Shown here: positions 1 through 8,692 of the stretch, piece after piece
How the letters are laid out: each line of letters begins with the position of its first letter
Numbering within the stretch: position 1 is the first letter of the stretch
Assembly: GCF_020595125.1 (NCBI RefSeq)
Contig: NZ_JACNMS010000002.1
Location: 62,001 to 126,000, forward strand
DNA: 64,000 nucleotides
From: Jeotgalibacillus aurantiacus
Lineage (GTDB): Bacteria; Bacillota; Bacilli; Bacillales; Jeotgalibacillaceae
Direction: 5' to 3'
Notes under the pieces: generated by a model
Database searches by the model: none
What the model was told of the DNA's origin: nothing
Seen by the model: only the letters and a program-made list of their open reading frames with translations
Made by a program: the position numbers and the translations under genes

Positions 1-1
1 C

Positions 2-619
2 AACGTAGCTGCGATTGGTGAGATGTGGAAAGGTGCCGGAGATGGCGCACGTGACGTTGTATGTGTCACACTAGGTACAGGTGTTGGCGGTGGCGTCATC
101 GTCAATGGAGACATTGCACACGGTATAAAAGGGGCTGCAGGTGAAATCGGCCATATTACAGCCGTTCCTGAGGGTGGTTATCAGTGTAACTGCGGTAAAA
201 AAGGCTGTCTTGAGACAGTTGCATCCGCCACAGGAGTTGTCAGACTTGCTAAGGAAGAAGCAGCAAAAGACACAACTTCTGTGCTCAATACACTGTTAAA
301 TGAAAAAGGCGAATTCTCTGCTAAAGATGTATTTGATCATGCTAAACAGGGGGATGAAGCGGCATTAAAAGCTGTTGATAGACTCACATTCTATCTTGGA
401 CTTGCACTTGCCAACCTGGGAAGCGCTTTGAATCCGGAAAAAATCGTCATTGGTGGAGGGGTATCACAGGCCGGACCGATCCTTCTTGACCGTCTGAGAG
501 AAAAATTTAAAGCATTTGCTTTTCCGACTGTTGCAGAATCAACTGAAATTACTGTCGCAACACTGGGGAATGATGCAGGTGTAATCGGCGCAGCGTGGCT
601 GATTAAATATAAACATTAA
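2..619 (+). CDS. glcK: Glucokinase, ROK family (5' truncated by window edge)
   Basis: C-terminal two thirds of an ATP-dependent glucokinase that phosphorylates cytosolic glucose. The frame is open from base 2, where it reads NVAAIGEMWKGAGDG as in other Bacillus glucokinases, so the start lies upstream; the first in-window ATG (base 23) is internal. The phosphate-binding loop LGTGVGGGV, the GEIGH histidine and the ROK zinc motif CNCGKKGCLE are visible, then a glycine-rich adenosine-binding segment (VIGGGVSQAG). Position before the yqgS-type gene matches the B. subtilis glcK locus. A strong terminator follows 30 bp after the stop. Confidence 0.95.
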   Translation, partial: NVAAIGEMWKGAGDGARDVVCVTLGTGVGGGVIVNGDIAHGIKGAAGEIGHITAVPEGGYQCNCGKKGCLETVASATGVVRLAKEEAAKDTTSVLNTLLNEKGEFSAKDVFDHAKQGDEAALKAVDRLTFYLGLALANLGSALNPEKIVIGGGVSQAGPILLDRLREKFKAFAFPTVAESTEITVATLGNDAGVIGAAWLIKYKH

Positions 620-648
620 CCCGCTGAAACTTGGTGGATTTATGATTA

Positions 649-692
649 GGGTGAAGATAAAGCGTTAAAAACGCTTTATTTTCACCCTTTTT
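649..692 (+). terminator. Rho-independent terminator of glcK
   Basis: A 16-bp stem (649-664 with 672-687, one G-U pair), a 7-nt loop and five T at 688-692. Confidence 0.85.
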
Positions 693-698
693 CATTAA

Positions 699-752
699 GG
701 GGGACGGAGCGGGTGTTCCTTTTTTGAAGAAGGAACACCCGCTCCGTCCCCC
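699..752. repeat. Perfect 23-bp palindromic repeat
   Basis: Arms 699-721 and 730-752 are exact reverse complements (GGGGGACGGAGCGGGTGTT and on) around an 8-nt loop. It lies directly behind the glcK terminator and has no T-run of its own. A related single arm occurs at 23844-23866. It looks like a REP-type or MITE-like palindrome rather than part of a gene. Confidence 0.75.
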
Positions 753-1103
753 AGTGTTCACTTCCCCGACAAAATGAAAACCATTTCATCTAAAACAATC
801 CTGTTTTTCCAACTTCCAGCCCTATACTTCACATCATAATCGTTGTATAATACAGCCTTAACCTTAAATTTACAATCTCCACTTAGATCAAAAGTTTTGA
901 GTGACTTAAGGATGATTTTTCAAATATTTTTATAAAACGAAACTATTTGAGGTTTTAAACGTCTATAAAGGTGGAATTGTAAATAAGATTTTATGATTAT
1001 TGATTTTGTATTTGATTTTTGTAAAAAAGCGGCGTAATATTATGTTTGACTGTAAACACTACCCACTATTTGTCATTTTGCTATACAACAGGAGGAAGGA
1101 TTT
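753..1103. other. Intergenic region before the LTA-synthase-family gene
   Basis: About 350 bp of AT-rich sequence with no convincing ORF on either strand. A perfect -10-like TATAAT lies at 846-851 but without a good -35; TTGACT at 1046-1051 has no good -10. The RBS AGGAGGAAGG ends just before the ATG at 1104. I cannot assign a promoter with confidence. Confidence 0.4.
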
Positions 1104-3008
1104 ATGAACAAAAAATGGTCAATGCCCAAGCTATCGCTTGTCATTATCGCCATTGCGTTCTTATGGATTAAAACGTACATTTCTTACTATGCAAGTTTCA
1201 GTATTGAAATCGAGAACGCAATGCAGGCGTTTATTTTATTTATTAACCCATTAAGCTTTTTATTATTGATTTTCGGACTGTCTCTATTCTTTAAGAAAGA
1301 AAAAACAAGAAACATATATGTTATTTCTATGAGCTTTGTGCTTACAGCTATGCTATTTGCTAATATGGTGTTTTACCGCTTTTTCAACGATTTTATTACG
1401 CTGCCGGTACTATTCCAGACAAACAACTTCGGAGATCTTGGCGGAAGTGCATTAGAAAATATTTATTTTACAGATGCACTGTATTTCCTGGACATTCTGA
1501 TCTTGATTGCGATTGTGAAGTTTAAGCCTGCTTTTGTAACGCATAAGGAACCGACAAAATTAACACGTCGTGCCTATTTCCTTGTGGCAATTGCTACTTT
1601 CTTCTTTAATCTCGGTCTTGCAGAAATTGAGCGTCCACAGCTTTTAACAAGAACGTTCGACCGTGAAATGCTTGTTAAAAATATCGGACTGAACAACTAT
1701 CATATCTATGATGTTTATTTACAATCCAAGCAGTCTGCACAACGCGCTATGGCTGACAGTGATGCACTTGTAGATGTAAACAACTATGTTGAAGCTAAAG
1801 AAGCGGATCCGTCGAAGGATCTTTCAGGGATCGCGAAGGATCGAAACCTGATCGTTGTAAAACTTGAATCGCTTCAGAATTTTGTGATCAACAATGAGAT
1901 GAATGGGGAAACGATTACGCCTTTCCTGAATTCATTAACAGAAGATGAAAATACGATTTATATGGATAACTTCTATCACCAGACTGAACAGGGTAAAACG
2001 TCTGACTCAGAGTTTATCCTTGATAATTCACTTTACCCGTTAGGCCGAGGTGCCGTATTCTTTACGCACAGCGGGAACGAGTACCACACGATGACAGACA
2101 CATTGAATGATGCAGGGTATTTTACAAACGCCATGCACGCAAATAATAAAAGTTTCTGGAATCGTGATGTTGTTTATGAAAACTTTGGTTATGACCGCTT
2201 CTATTCTTTGACTGATTATACAGTTGAAGAAGGTCAGGCAGTGAACTGGGGAATGAAGGATATTCCATTCTTTGAACAGTCAGTTGAACACATGAAAGAA
2301 ATGGAACAGCCGTTTTATTCTAAAATGATTACTTTGACAAATCACCATCCATTTACACTTGATGAAGAAGATAAGTTTATTGAAGAATACGATTCAAATT
2401 CAGGAACGCTGAACCGTTATTTCCAGACTTCACGTTACCTTGATGAATCGATTAAAGAATTTTTCACTTATCTAAAGGATGCAGGGTTATACGAAAATTC
2501 TATTATCGTGATGTACGGAGACCATTACGGTATTTCTGAAAATCATAATGCTGCAATGAGCCAGTATCTTGAGAAGGATATTACGCCTTATGAAACAGCG
2601 CAGCTGCAGCGGGTACCAATGTTTATTCATATTCCTGGTGAAGATGTAGGCCAGGTGAATTCTAAGCTTGCAGGTCAGGTTGATCTGAAGCCGACGATTC
2701 TTAATCTGCTTGGTATCGAAGAAGAAAACAGTCTGCAATTTGGTCAGGATATCTTCTCTGAAGAAAATGATAACTTCGTCATTTTACGTGATGGAAGATT
2801 TATTTCAGAAGAGTTCGTGTATGCGGGGGAAACATGCTATGATCGTGAAACAGGTGAACCTGTTGATATCGCTGGATGTGAACCGCTGATTGAAAAAGCG
2901 AACGAAGAGCTTGCTTATAATGATGAAATCATTTATGGAGATCTTCTCCGCTTCTATGACCGTGAAACCGGCAGATTGAAGACTGAACAAAATAGTGAAG
3001 AAGAATAG
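1104..3008 (+). CDS. yqgS: LTA synthase family membrane sulfatase-fold enzyme (YqgS-like)
   Basis: Polytopic membrane protein of 634 aa, the usual LtaS-family length. Five N-terminal hydrophobic helices fill roughly residues 8-180, followed by an extracellular sulfatase-fold domain. Residues at the expected catalytic positions are E255 (KLESLQ), T299 (GKTSDSEF, the nucleophile that takes glycerol phosphate), and D473/H474 (YGDHYG), with HHPFT further upstream. The family polymerises or primes glycerol phosphate from phosphatidylglycerol onto lipoteichoic acid. The symbol rests on synteny between glcK and yqgU; sequence alone cannot separate YqgS from LtaS or YfnI. RBS AGGAGGAAGG at 1090-1099. 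Confidence 0.9.
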   Translation: MNKKWSMPKLSLVIIAIAFLWIKTYISYYASFSIEIENAMQAFILFINPLSFLLLIFGLSLFFKKEKTRNIYVISMSFVLTAMLFANMVFYRFFNDFITLPVLFQTNNFGDLGGSALENIYFTDALYFLDILILIAIVKFKPAFVTHKEPTKLTRRAYFLVAIATFFFNLGLAEIERPQLLTRTFDREMLVKNIGLNNYHIYDVYLQSKQSAQRAMADSDALVDVNNYVEAKEADPSKDLSGIAKDRNLIVVKLESLQNFVINNEMNGETITPFLNSLTEDENTIYMDNFYHQTEQGKTSDSEFILDNSLYPLGRGAVFFTHSGNEYHTMTDTLNDAGYFTNAMHANNKSFWNRDVVYENFGYDRFYSLTDYTVEEGQAVNWGMKDIPFFEQSVEHMKEMEQPFYSKMITLTNHHPFTLDEEDKFIEEYDSNSGTLNRYFQTSRYLDESIKEFFTYLKDAGLYENSIIVMYGDHYGISENHNAAMSQYLEKDITPYETAQLQRVPMFIHIPGEDVGQVNSKLAGQVDLKPTILNLLGIEEENSLQFGQDIFSEENDNFVILRDGRFISEEFVYAGETCYDRETGEPVDIAGCEPLIEKANEELAYNDEIIYGDLLRFYDRETGRLKTEQNSEEE

Positions 3009-3034
3009 AAGAAGCCATCTGGCTTCTTCTTTCT
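3007..3034 (+). terminator. Terminator of yqgS
   Basis: Perfect 10-bp stem (3007-3016 with 3021-3030), ATCT loop and a T-rich tail. It overlaps the last bases of the stop codon. Confidence 0.75.
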
Positions 3035-3114
3035 ATTTTCTGTTAAAATGAAACAAAGCACATGATATATACGTCTATACTTATACATGAGGCAATACAT
3101 GAAGGGGGGATGAA

Positions 3115-4173
3115 ATGAAGGTTATAATGTATTTAATCATGATTTTGCTGATAACAGGATGCTCACCGGAATCCGTTCCGTTGAAATCGGTTGAATCAGA
3201 ACAAAAGCAGGTCGTTTATCCTTACATACTTCCTTCATCCTCGTTCTACAATGTTCTCGGATGGCAAGACAACAAAAACATATTAATCGTGCAAAAGAAC
3301 AAAGAAGCGCTACAGGTTATTTCTCATGATCTGTATCTAAACGACTCAGTTCTTTTATTTGAAACGAAGGAAGGAGTCTCTCAGATTTATTTGAGTCCTT
3401 CCAAAACAAAAGCTTTAACAGTACAGCCTTTGAGCGATCAGCAGGTTCAAATTGAAATTATTGATCTGCACACGGGGAAAACACTTGCCTCTGACATGTT
3501 TAAAGGAAACGAGTTTGATTTCAGATGGAATGAATATAATGAAAAGCTAATTCTGATTACTTCATTTAACGAAGAGTGGGAAGCTGACATAAAGGTGATA
3601 GATCTTTCTGATCAATCTATTAACCCTCTCGATGACGTACCTCCCTTTGCAAGATGGATTGGAGAAGATTCTTTATTTTATAAGGATCCGGAAAGTGGGA
3701 CAAGCGTGTCATATGTTCTTGAGGAAAAGAAAAAGATATTTGAAGATGAACCAATCGAGATGATCAGGGCAAAACAGGATTACATCATTAAAACAATCAG
3801 GAACCTTGACGGAGATGAAATTACCTACCGGATTGAATCTGAAAGTGCATTGATTCAGGAAGTGAGTACCGGTTTTCTAACTGAGTATGACCAGCAACTT
3901 CTGCCGGCGTATGAATTAACAGAAGATGCATTTATATATTTTTCCCCGAATGAAACAGGAGAGTATGCATATGGAAAAGGGCAGTATTCTCTGATGGGCA
4001 TGAATCTGAAAACTGGGGTAATACACACGATTCTAGATAATACGGAGAACCATCAAATATCCTGTAATCAAAGCGGTACATATTGTTTGATTGGACATCA
4101 TCTAACCTCTATGATCAATATAGAAGATCAATCGAATAAACCGATTATTTTGTTTGAGGAGGAAATTCAATAA
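3115..4173 (+). CDS. yqgU: YqgU-like lipoprotein
   Basis: 352-aa predicted lipoprotein: a short hydrophobic N-terminus ends in the lipobox LITGC with Cys16 as the lipidated residue, so the protein should sit on the outer face of the membrane. The remainder has repeated short beta-rich units (LYLNDSVLLFE, TLASDMFKGNEF and similar) that resemble a beta-propeller, but I see no catalytic motif. Function is unknown in the family. RBS GAAGGGGGGA at 3101-3110. The stop overlaps the ATG of the next gene by one base, so the two are probably co-transcribed. Confidence 0.8.
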   Translation: MKVIMYLIMILLITGCSPESVPLKSVESEQKQVVYPYILPSSSFYNVLGWQDNKNILIVQKNKEALQVISHDLYLNDSVLLFETKEGVSQIYLSPSKTKALTVQPLSDQQVQIEIIDLHTGKTLASDMFKGNEFDFRWNEYNEKLILITSFNEEWEADIKVIDLSDQSINPLDDVPPFARWIGEDSLFYKDPESGTSVSYVLEEKKKIFEDEPIEMIRAKQDYIIKTIRNLDGDEITYRIESESALIQEVSTGFLTEYDQQLLPAYELTEDAFIYFSPNETGEYAYGKGQYSLMGMNLKTGVIHTILDNTENHQISCNQSGTYCLIGHHLTSMINIEDQSNKPIILFEEEIQ

Positions 4174-4496
4174 TGGCAATAGCAGATATTACGATCATTC
4201 CAATTGGAACAGAAACACCGAGCGTGAGTTCATACGTGGCTGACATTCAGAAGGTCCTTGAGAAAAGAGCATCTGAAGGAAATATTCATTATACGCTGAC
4301 GCCTATGAGCACGCTGATAGAGGGAGATTTAACCGCGCTGTTTCAGGTCATTCAGGAGCTTCACGAAGTCCCTTTTACAAAGGGTGTACAAAGAGTGGCG
4401 ACGAATATAAGAATTGACGAGAGACGGGATAAGGAGAACCATACGATGGAGGAGAAGCTGGAGTCGGTACAAAACAAAATGAAAGGCAACAAATAA
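4173..4496 (+). CDS. yqgV: MTH1187 / YqgV family protein
   Basis: 107-aa protein of the MTH1187/YkoF-like thiamine-binding superfamily. It has the start ADITIIPIGTETPSVSSYVADIQ and the internal YTLTPMSTLIEGDL, both typical of this ferredoxin-like family, whose members bind thiamine or related small molecules. Translationally coupled to the lipoprotein gene through a TAATG overlap. The C-terminal tail (ENHTMEEKLESVQNKMKGN) is charged and probably helical. The physiological role is unproven. Confidence 0.85.
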   Translation: MAIADITIIPIGTETPSVSSYVADIQKVLEKRASEGNIHYTLTPMSTLIEGDLTALFQVIQELHEVPFTKGVQRVATNIRIDERRDKENHTMEEKLESVQNKMKGNK

Positions 4497-4506
4497 AAGA
4501 GCAAAT

Positions 4507-4536
4507 AAAAAAAGCTGACTATTGTCAGCTTTTTTA
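4507..4536. terminator. Bidirectional terminator between yqgV and yqgW
   Basis: Stem AGCTGAC/GTCAGCT (extended by A/T pairs) with a TATT loop, an A-run on the left and a T-run on the right. It can stop yqgV on plus and yqgW on minus; the minus-strand stop codon lies inside the T-run. Confidence 0.8.
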
Positions 4537-4707
4537 GTGGACTGGATAACCGTCAAATACGATTGTCATAACAGTAAACCATCCGAATACTCCAAGTGTT
4601 GCAAGAGAGAAGAAAATTCCAAGAACATTCTTTTCCTTAAATGTTGTAATGGTTGCGATTACAGCTAAAATTGTTACGATAGCAAGGATAATTGTTAAGC
4701 CATTCAT
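4534..4707 (-). CDS. yqgW: YqgW-like small membrane protein (DUF2759)
   Basis: 57-aa protein beginning MNGLTIILAIVTILAVIAT. It has two hydrophobic helices (about residues 3-22 and 29-51) separated by TFKEKNVLG and a short FDGYPVH tail. Pattern, size and position opposite yqgX match the DUF2759 family YqgW. The RBS AAGGGGTG lies nine bases before the ATG (complement of 4715-4722). Function is unknown; probably an integral inner-membrane protein. Confidence 0.8.
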   Translation of the reverse strand: MNGLTIILAIVTILAVIATITTFKEKNVLGIFFSLATLGVFGWFTVMTIVFDGYPVH

Positions 4708-4861
4708 TCTTAAGCACCCCTTTCACACATTCCATGAATCATTACTATACGAGATTAGTGCAGATAAATGCGTACTCTTCTATTATTTTAATGCTATTTG
4801 TGTGTAATGTCGAGAACAAATCATGACACTTTCGTGATGATTCGTGTTTTTATTCCAGTCA

Positions 4862-4870
4862 TGCTACACT
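4862..4870 (+). promoter_or_regulatory. Candidate extended -10 promoter of yqgX
   Basis: TGCTACACT, an extended -10 without a good -35. If used, transcription starts near 4877, which rules out the ATG at 4844 as start codon. Confidence 0.35.
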
Positions 4871-4888
4871 AACTTTGAGGTGATGGTT

Positions 4889-5530
4889 GTGGAATGGAAA
4901 CAGCTTCCATTAGGTCCGCTGCAAACAAATGCATATTTGGTTTATCAAAAAAATGGGGATTGTCTGATTATTGATCCGGGAGAAGAGCCGGAAAAAATTA
5001 ATGAGTGGGTGAGGCAGAAAAACCTGAATCCGAAAGCGATTCTTCTGACACATGCGCATTTTGATCATATTGGAGCGGTTGACGATATCCGCGTAAAATA
5101 TGAGATTCCTGTATATGTTCATGAGCAGGAAAAATCCTGGCTTGGGGATCCGGCTAAAAACGGTTCTTCTTTTTTTGCAGGATTAAGTGAGGTTACAGCA
5201 AAGGGACCTGATTTTACATGGAATCGTGAAGAAGAGATCGCGATTGAAGGTTTTATCTTCTCTTTGCTTTATACACCGGGACATTCTCCTGGAAGTGTAA
5301 GCTTTTATTTTCCTGCGCAGTCGCTCGTCATTTCAGGAGATGCGCTTTTTCAGGGGAGTATTGGAAGAACTGATCTGCCGGGTGGTGATGGCAAGCTTCT
5401 GTTAAAAAGTATACATCAAAAGCTGTTAACTCTACCGGAGGATACATATGTGCTGCCTGGACACGGTCCGGTTACAACGATTGAGGATGAAATGGAATCA
5501 AATCCTTTCTTAAACGGATTTAGTATATAG
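4889..5530 (+). CDS. yqgX: Metallo-beta-lactamase-fold hydrolase, glyoxalase II type
   Basis: About 213-aa MBL-fold hydrolase. The metal motif THAHFDHIG is intact, followed by TPGHSPGSV, SGDALFQGSIGRTDLPGGD and LPGHGP, which supply the remaining ligands. Family members hydrolyse S-lactoylglutathione-type thioesters; B. subtilis lacks glutathione, so a bacillithiol thioester is the likely substrate (inference). Start: GTG 4889 is chosen because GAGGTGAT at 4877-4884 is a good SD for it; ATG 4883 overlaps that SD, and ATG 4844 would precede the candidate promoter. Confidence 0.88.
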   Translation: MEWKQLPLGPLQTNAYLVYQKNGDCLIIDPGEEPEKINEWVRQKNLNPKAILLTHAHFDHIGAVDDIRVKYEIPVYVHEQEKSWLGDPAKNGSSFFAGLSEVTAKGPDFTWNREEEIAIEGFIFSLLYTPGHSPGSVSFYFPAQSLVISGDALFQGSIGRTDLPGGDGKLLLKSIHQKLLTLPEDTYVLPGHGPVTTIEDEMESNPFLNGFSI

Positions 5531-5557
5531 TTTGTACAACTCCTGTCTAACACAAAT

Positions 5558-5591
5558 AAAAAGACAGCTGCGTCACGCAGCTGTCTTTTTT
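5558..5591. terminator. Bidirectional terminator after yqgX
   Basis: AGACAGCTGCG/CGCAGCTGTCT stem with a TCA loop, A-run on the left and T-run on the right. It serves yqgX and the convergent yqgY. Confidence 0.85.
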
Positions 5592-5624
5592 GTTGAAAGC
5601 CTGAATGGGCTTTCATAACGAGTT

Positions 5625-5867
5625 TTACAGTGGGCCGTTTAAAGGCATCATAAAAGTTGTCCAATAAGTAAATCCAGCAAAGAATACCGTTAAGTATACA
5701 AAGAATACATACACATACATACGCTCAGATAATTTCATGTATCCCAATAGGATGAAAAAGCCTGTCTGGGCTAAGAAAAGTAATGAAGTCTTTGGCATAT
5801 GTCCTAAGTAAAATAATACCGAAAAAATAGCTGTCCAAAACCCCATAACGCGATACATTTTATCCAT
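5625..5867 (-). CDS. yqgY: YqgY-like membrane protein (DUF2626)
   Basis: 80-aa protein starting MDKMYRVMGFWTAIFSVLF. It has three hydrophobic segments and the family signature AGFTYWTTFMMP near the C-terminus. The start at 5867 is preceded by AAGGAGGGATTCGG, a strong RBS; the longer frame upstream to 5942 has no RBS and does not match family length. Function is unknown, and the protein is expected to be in the membrane. Confidence 0.85.
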   Translation of the reverse strand: MDKMYRVMGFWTAIFSVLFYLGHMPKTSLLFLAQTGFFILLGYMKLSERMYVYVFFVYLTVFFAGFTYWTTFMMPLNGPL

Positions 5868-6030
5868 CCGAATCCCTCCTTTACGCAAACAATCCATCGA
5901 ACCTATTATAAAGGATACCATATTACAAAGTAAATAACCCATCTTTTTTGAATGTGACGATTACGTGATTTTTGGTAATTGTGAATAAAATCGTACAAAA
6001 CCTAAATTCTGAAAATAAATTTAAAAAATG

Positions 6031-6060
6031 TTGTGCAAAAAAGTGTACAAAGGTTATACA
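6031..6060 (+). promoter_or_regulatory. Candidate sigma-A promoter of mgsR
   Basis: TTGTGC, 18-bp spacer, TATACA. A second -10-like TATACA follows at 6065-6070. The AT-rich surroundings make this tentative. Confidence 0.35.
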
Positions 6061-6149
6061 TGTGGTATACAATACTAACAACAGTTAAACAAAAATAAAA
6101 CAACAGTCAAACAAAAGTTGTACAATAAAACATCCAGGAGGAGAAAAAC

Positions 6150-6530
6150 ATGAACCCTATCACATTTTACACGTATCCAAGCTGTACATCCTGCAGAAAA
6201 ACGAAAAAATGGCTGAAGGCAAATGACGTAAATGTTACAGAGCGGCACATATTCCGTGAAACTCCTGATTTTGATGAACTGATGCACCTGCTTACTTTAA
6301 CGACAGACGGACTTGACGAGCTGCTGGCGACAAGAAGTCAATCATTCAAGAATTTGAATCGTGATGTAAATGATCTTCCACTATCTGAAGTGGTTAAGCT
6401 GATTATTGAAGATCCGAAGCTGCTGAAGCGTCCAATTTTAACGGATGGCAGAAAGCTGATTGTCGGTTATAATCCTGAAGGCTTAAGAAGTCTTTCAAAT
6501 AAAAAGCAGCTGTACAAGCTGTCCGGTTGA
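6150..6530 (+). CDS. mgsR: Spx/MgsR-family regulator (ArsC-like)
   Basis: 126-aa ArsC-fold protein with the redox pair C12-T-S-C15 (YPSCTSCRKTKKWL) and the C-terminal RPILTDGRKLIVGYNPEGLRSL shared by Spx and MgsR. Such proteins bind the RNA polymerase alpha C-terminal domain and alter transcription under disulfide or general stress. Its place just before comG equals that of B. subtilis yqgZ/mgsR, hence the symbol; a second Spx paralogue cannot be excluded from sequence. RBS AGGAGGAG at 6136-6143. Confidence 0.88.
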   Translation: MNPITFYTYPSCTSCRKTKKWLKANDVNVTERHIFRETPDFDELMHLLTLTTDGLDELLATRSQSFKNLNRDVNDLPLSEVVKLIIEDPKLLKRPILTDGRKLIVGYNPEGLRSLSNKKQLYKLSG

Positions 6531-6533
6531 TTG

Positions 6534-6559
6534 GAGGGGCGATTGCCTCTCTTTTTTTT
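6534..6559 (+). terminator. Terminator of mgsR
   Basis: GAGGGGC/GCCTCTC stem (one G-U), GATT loop, eight T. Confidence 0.75.
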
Positions 6560-6577
6560 GAATTTTACAAAAAATAT

Positions 6578-6606
6578 GAGACATATTTACAATTTTGGTG
6601 TATAGT
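6578..6606 (+). promoter_or_regulatory. Candidate sigma-A promoter of the comG operon
   Basis: GAGACA (4 of 6), 17-bp spacer, and TATAGT preceded by TG. I looked for the two AAAA-N5-TTTT boxes bound by ComK and did not find a clean pair here. Confidence 0.45.
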
Positions 6607-6639
6607 GAAGACATCTTTCAAAAAGGATGTGGTTCATGA

Positions 6640-7710
6640 ATGACGTTTGGAACAGAACGGCTTGCATTGCAGCTTGTGAATGATGCTGTGAGGCAGGAAG
6701 GATCAGATATCCATCTGATTCCAAAAGAAAATTGTTTGCAGATTCAGTTGAGGGTGCAGGGTGATCTGGTTCAACACAAGACCATCTCTGCTGATGCGGG
6801 AGAACGGCTGATCTCACATTTCAAATTTAAAGCGTCACTCGACATTGGTGAGAAGAGAAAACCTCAGAGTGGTGCCTGTGATGTGATGATCGACGATGAA
6901 TCGCTCCCCTTAAGAATTTCTACATTACCTTCTGCCACTGGAAGAGAAAGTATGGTCATCAGACTCCTCCCTCAATCCTTTGCCATACCCATCGAAAAGC
7001 TCTCCATGTTTTCTCACTCAGCAAAAAAACTTCAGGAATTGGCTTCATATCCCCAGGGACTTCTTTTATTTACAGGCCCAACCGGAAGCGGCAAATCCAC
7101 AACGCTATACTCCCTGTTACACTTTTGTTCAACCGTTTTAAAAAGAAATGTTATTACACTTGAGGATCCTGTTGAAAGAAAGGAGGATCATGTTCTTCAG
7201 GTCCAGATCAATGAAAGGGCCGGTGTCACTTATTCTTCAGGCTTAAAAGCTATTCTGCGGCACGATCCGGATATCATTATTGTCGGAGAAATCCGGGACA
7301 TGGAAACAGCAGATATCGCTGTTAAAGCTGCCTTAAGCGGTCATCTCGTTTTATCAACCCTACATGCAAAAAATGCAGCGGGTGCAATCAGGCGGATGAT
7401 TGATCTGGGTATCTCAAAAGAAGTACTTTTGCAGGCGCTGATCGGCGTGACAGGTCAGAGGCTCGTGAAAATAAATACCGTCTCGCACAGCATTAAACGT
7501 ACTTCTATATATGAGATCGTCACGAGTCCCGCAATTGAATCTCTTATTGATCAGATTCCTGTACGGCACAACTATGTGAGTTTACCGGACCTCTTTAGAA
7601 AGGGGGTCGCTCTTGGTTATGTTTCTTCAGAGGAATATCACCGCTGGATGGCGTCAGAAATCCCTTATTCCGAAAAAAGATCAGCCGCAATTCCTGTCAA
7701 GACTGAGTGA
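6640..7710 (+). CDS. comGA: Competence pseudopilus assembly ATPase ComGA
   Basis: 356-aa traffic ATPase of the GspE/PilB family. It drives assembly of the type IV-like competence pseudopilus that brings DNA through the wall. Walker A is GPTGSGKST; Asp and His boxes follow (EDPVE, HDPDIIIVGEIRDMETA), then the family HLVLSTLHAKNA. Short N-domain as in ComGA. First gene of a seven-gene operon; its last 98 bases overlap comGB. The RBS is a modest AAGGATG at 6622-6628. Confidence 0.95.
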   Translation: MTFGTERLALQLVNDAVRQEGSDIHLIPKENCLQIQLRVQGDLVQHKTISADAGERLISHFKFKASLDIGEKRKPQSGACDVMIDDESLPLRISTLPSATGRESMVIRLLPQSFAIPIEKLSMFSHSAKKLQELASYPQGLLLFTGPTGSGKSTTLYSLLHFCSTVLKRNVITLEDPVERKEDHVLQVQINERAGVTYSSGLKAILRHDPDIIIVGEIRDMETADIAVKAALSGHLVLSTLHAKNAAGAIRRMIDLGISKEVLLQALIGVTGQRLVKINTVSHSIKRTSIYEIVTSPAIESLIDQIPVRHNYVSLPDLFRKGVALGYVSSEEYHRWMASEIPYSEKRSAAIPVKTE

Positions 7711-8680
7711 ACTTAAGGAAAGTGGCTATCCCCTCAATCAAGCAATTGAATTTCTCCTGTTACCCTATCGTAAAAAGCCGGAAACACCCCGGAAAATTCA
7801 TGATTCCCTTCTAAGTGGAGATTCACTGAGCGATGTGATGAAAACGCTTGGTTTTCCTCAATTCGTCTGTATGCATCTTTTTTTCGCTGAAGAATACGGA
7901 GATCTCACAAAAACGTTAAAGGAAACTTCGGATCTCATGAAGATGAAACAGCGGGAAGAGAAAAGACTGATCTCCATTTTGCAGTATCCTTTTTTTCTGA
8001 TCATGATGTTTTCATTCATTTTAATCATCATGAATCATTATCTTATCCCCAGAATGAAAAGCCTCTATGCAGCCGTCGGATCAACTGAATCAGCAGCATT
8101 AAAAACGGCGGGTTCCATCTTTACGGCAATGCCCCAGGTCATTCTTTTCAGTACATGTTTGATTGTTTTATCACTTGTCAGTTTGTATGTCATATTAAAA
8201 AGACTATCAGCCCATTCCAGGTGGTCATTTTTGGCTTCCTTACCTGTGATAGGCTTTTACGTAAAAAGTTTTCACAGCTATGTTTTTTCACGTGAAGCTT
8301 CTGCCATGCTGAAAAGCGGATTGTCCTTTTATCAGATGCTTGAATCATTTATCTCACAGCCATACCGTCCCTTATACCAGGAAATCGGTCAGTTTATGAT
8401 GGATGAATTGAAGAGAGGCCAGAACGTATATCATACGATGTTGCAGCTTCCCTTTTTTTCAGATGAGTTAAGTAATATTACGAGGCATGGAGAATTGAAT
8501 GGAAGTCTTGAGCGGGAGTGGGGATTTTACAGCACTTTCTGTTTGTCAGATCTTGAATCCAAAACGAATACTGCTTTTTCTTTTATACAGCCCATTTTAT
8601 TTACTTTACTTGGTTTGGCCGTTATCGGTGCATATCTGATCGTTTTACTGCCTGTTTTTCAATTAATGCAATCGATTTAA
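7613..8680 (+). CDS. comGB: Competence pseudopilus membrane platform ComGB
   Basis: 355-aa GspF-family inner-membrane protein with three hydrophobic segments (around PFFLIMMFSFILIIMN, QVILFSTCLIVLSLVSLYVI and the C-terminal FTLLGLAVIGAYLIVLLPVF) and two GspF cytoplasmic repeats. It anchors ComGA and the pseudopilins. The chosen TTG at 7613 sits six bases after AAGGGGG inside the 3' end of comGA; ATG 7619 is the alternative. The 98-bp overlap implies translational coupling. Confidence 0.9.
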   Translation: MVMFLQRNITAGWRQKSLIPKKDQPQFLSRLSELKESGYPLNQAIEFLLLPYRKKPETPRKIHDSLLSGDSLSDVMKTLGFPQFVCMHLFFAEEYGDLTKTLKETSDLMKMKQREEKRLISILQYPFFLIMMFSFILIIMNHYLIPRMKSLYAAVGSTESAALKTAGSIFTAMPQVILFSTCLIVLSLVSLYVILKRLSAHSRWSFLASLPVIGFYVKSFHSYVFSREASAMLKSGLSFYQMLESFISQPYRPLYQEIGQFMMDELKRGQNVYHTMLQLPFFSDELSNITRHGELNGSLEREWGFYSTFCLSDLESKTNTAFSFIQPILFTLLGLAVIGAYLIVLLPVFQLMQSI

Positions 8681-8692
8681 GGAGGAATTGTG

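Noticed and set aside
4844-4888. Upstream ATG start for yqgX
   Set aside because: No RBS there; an extended -10 (4862-4870) and an SD (4877-4884) lie downstream of it.
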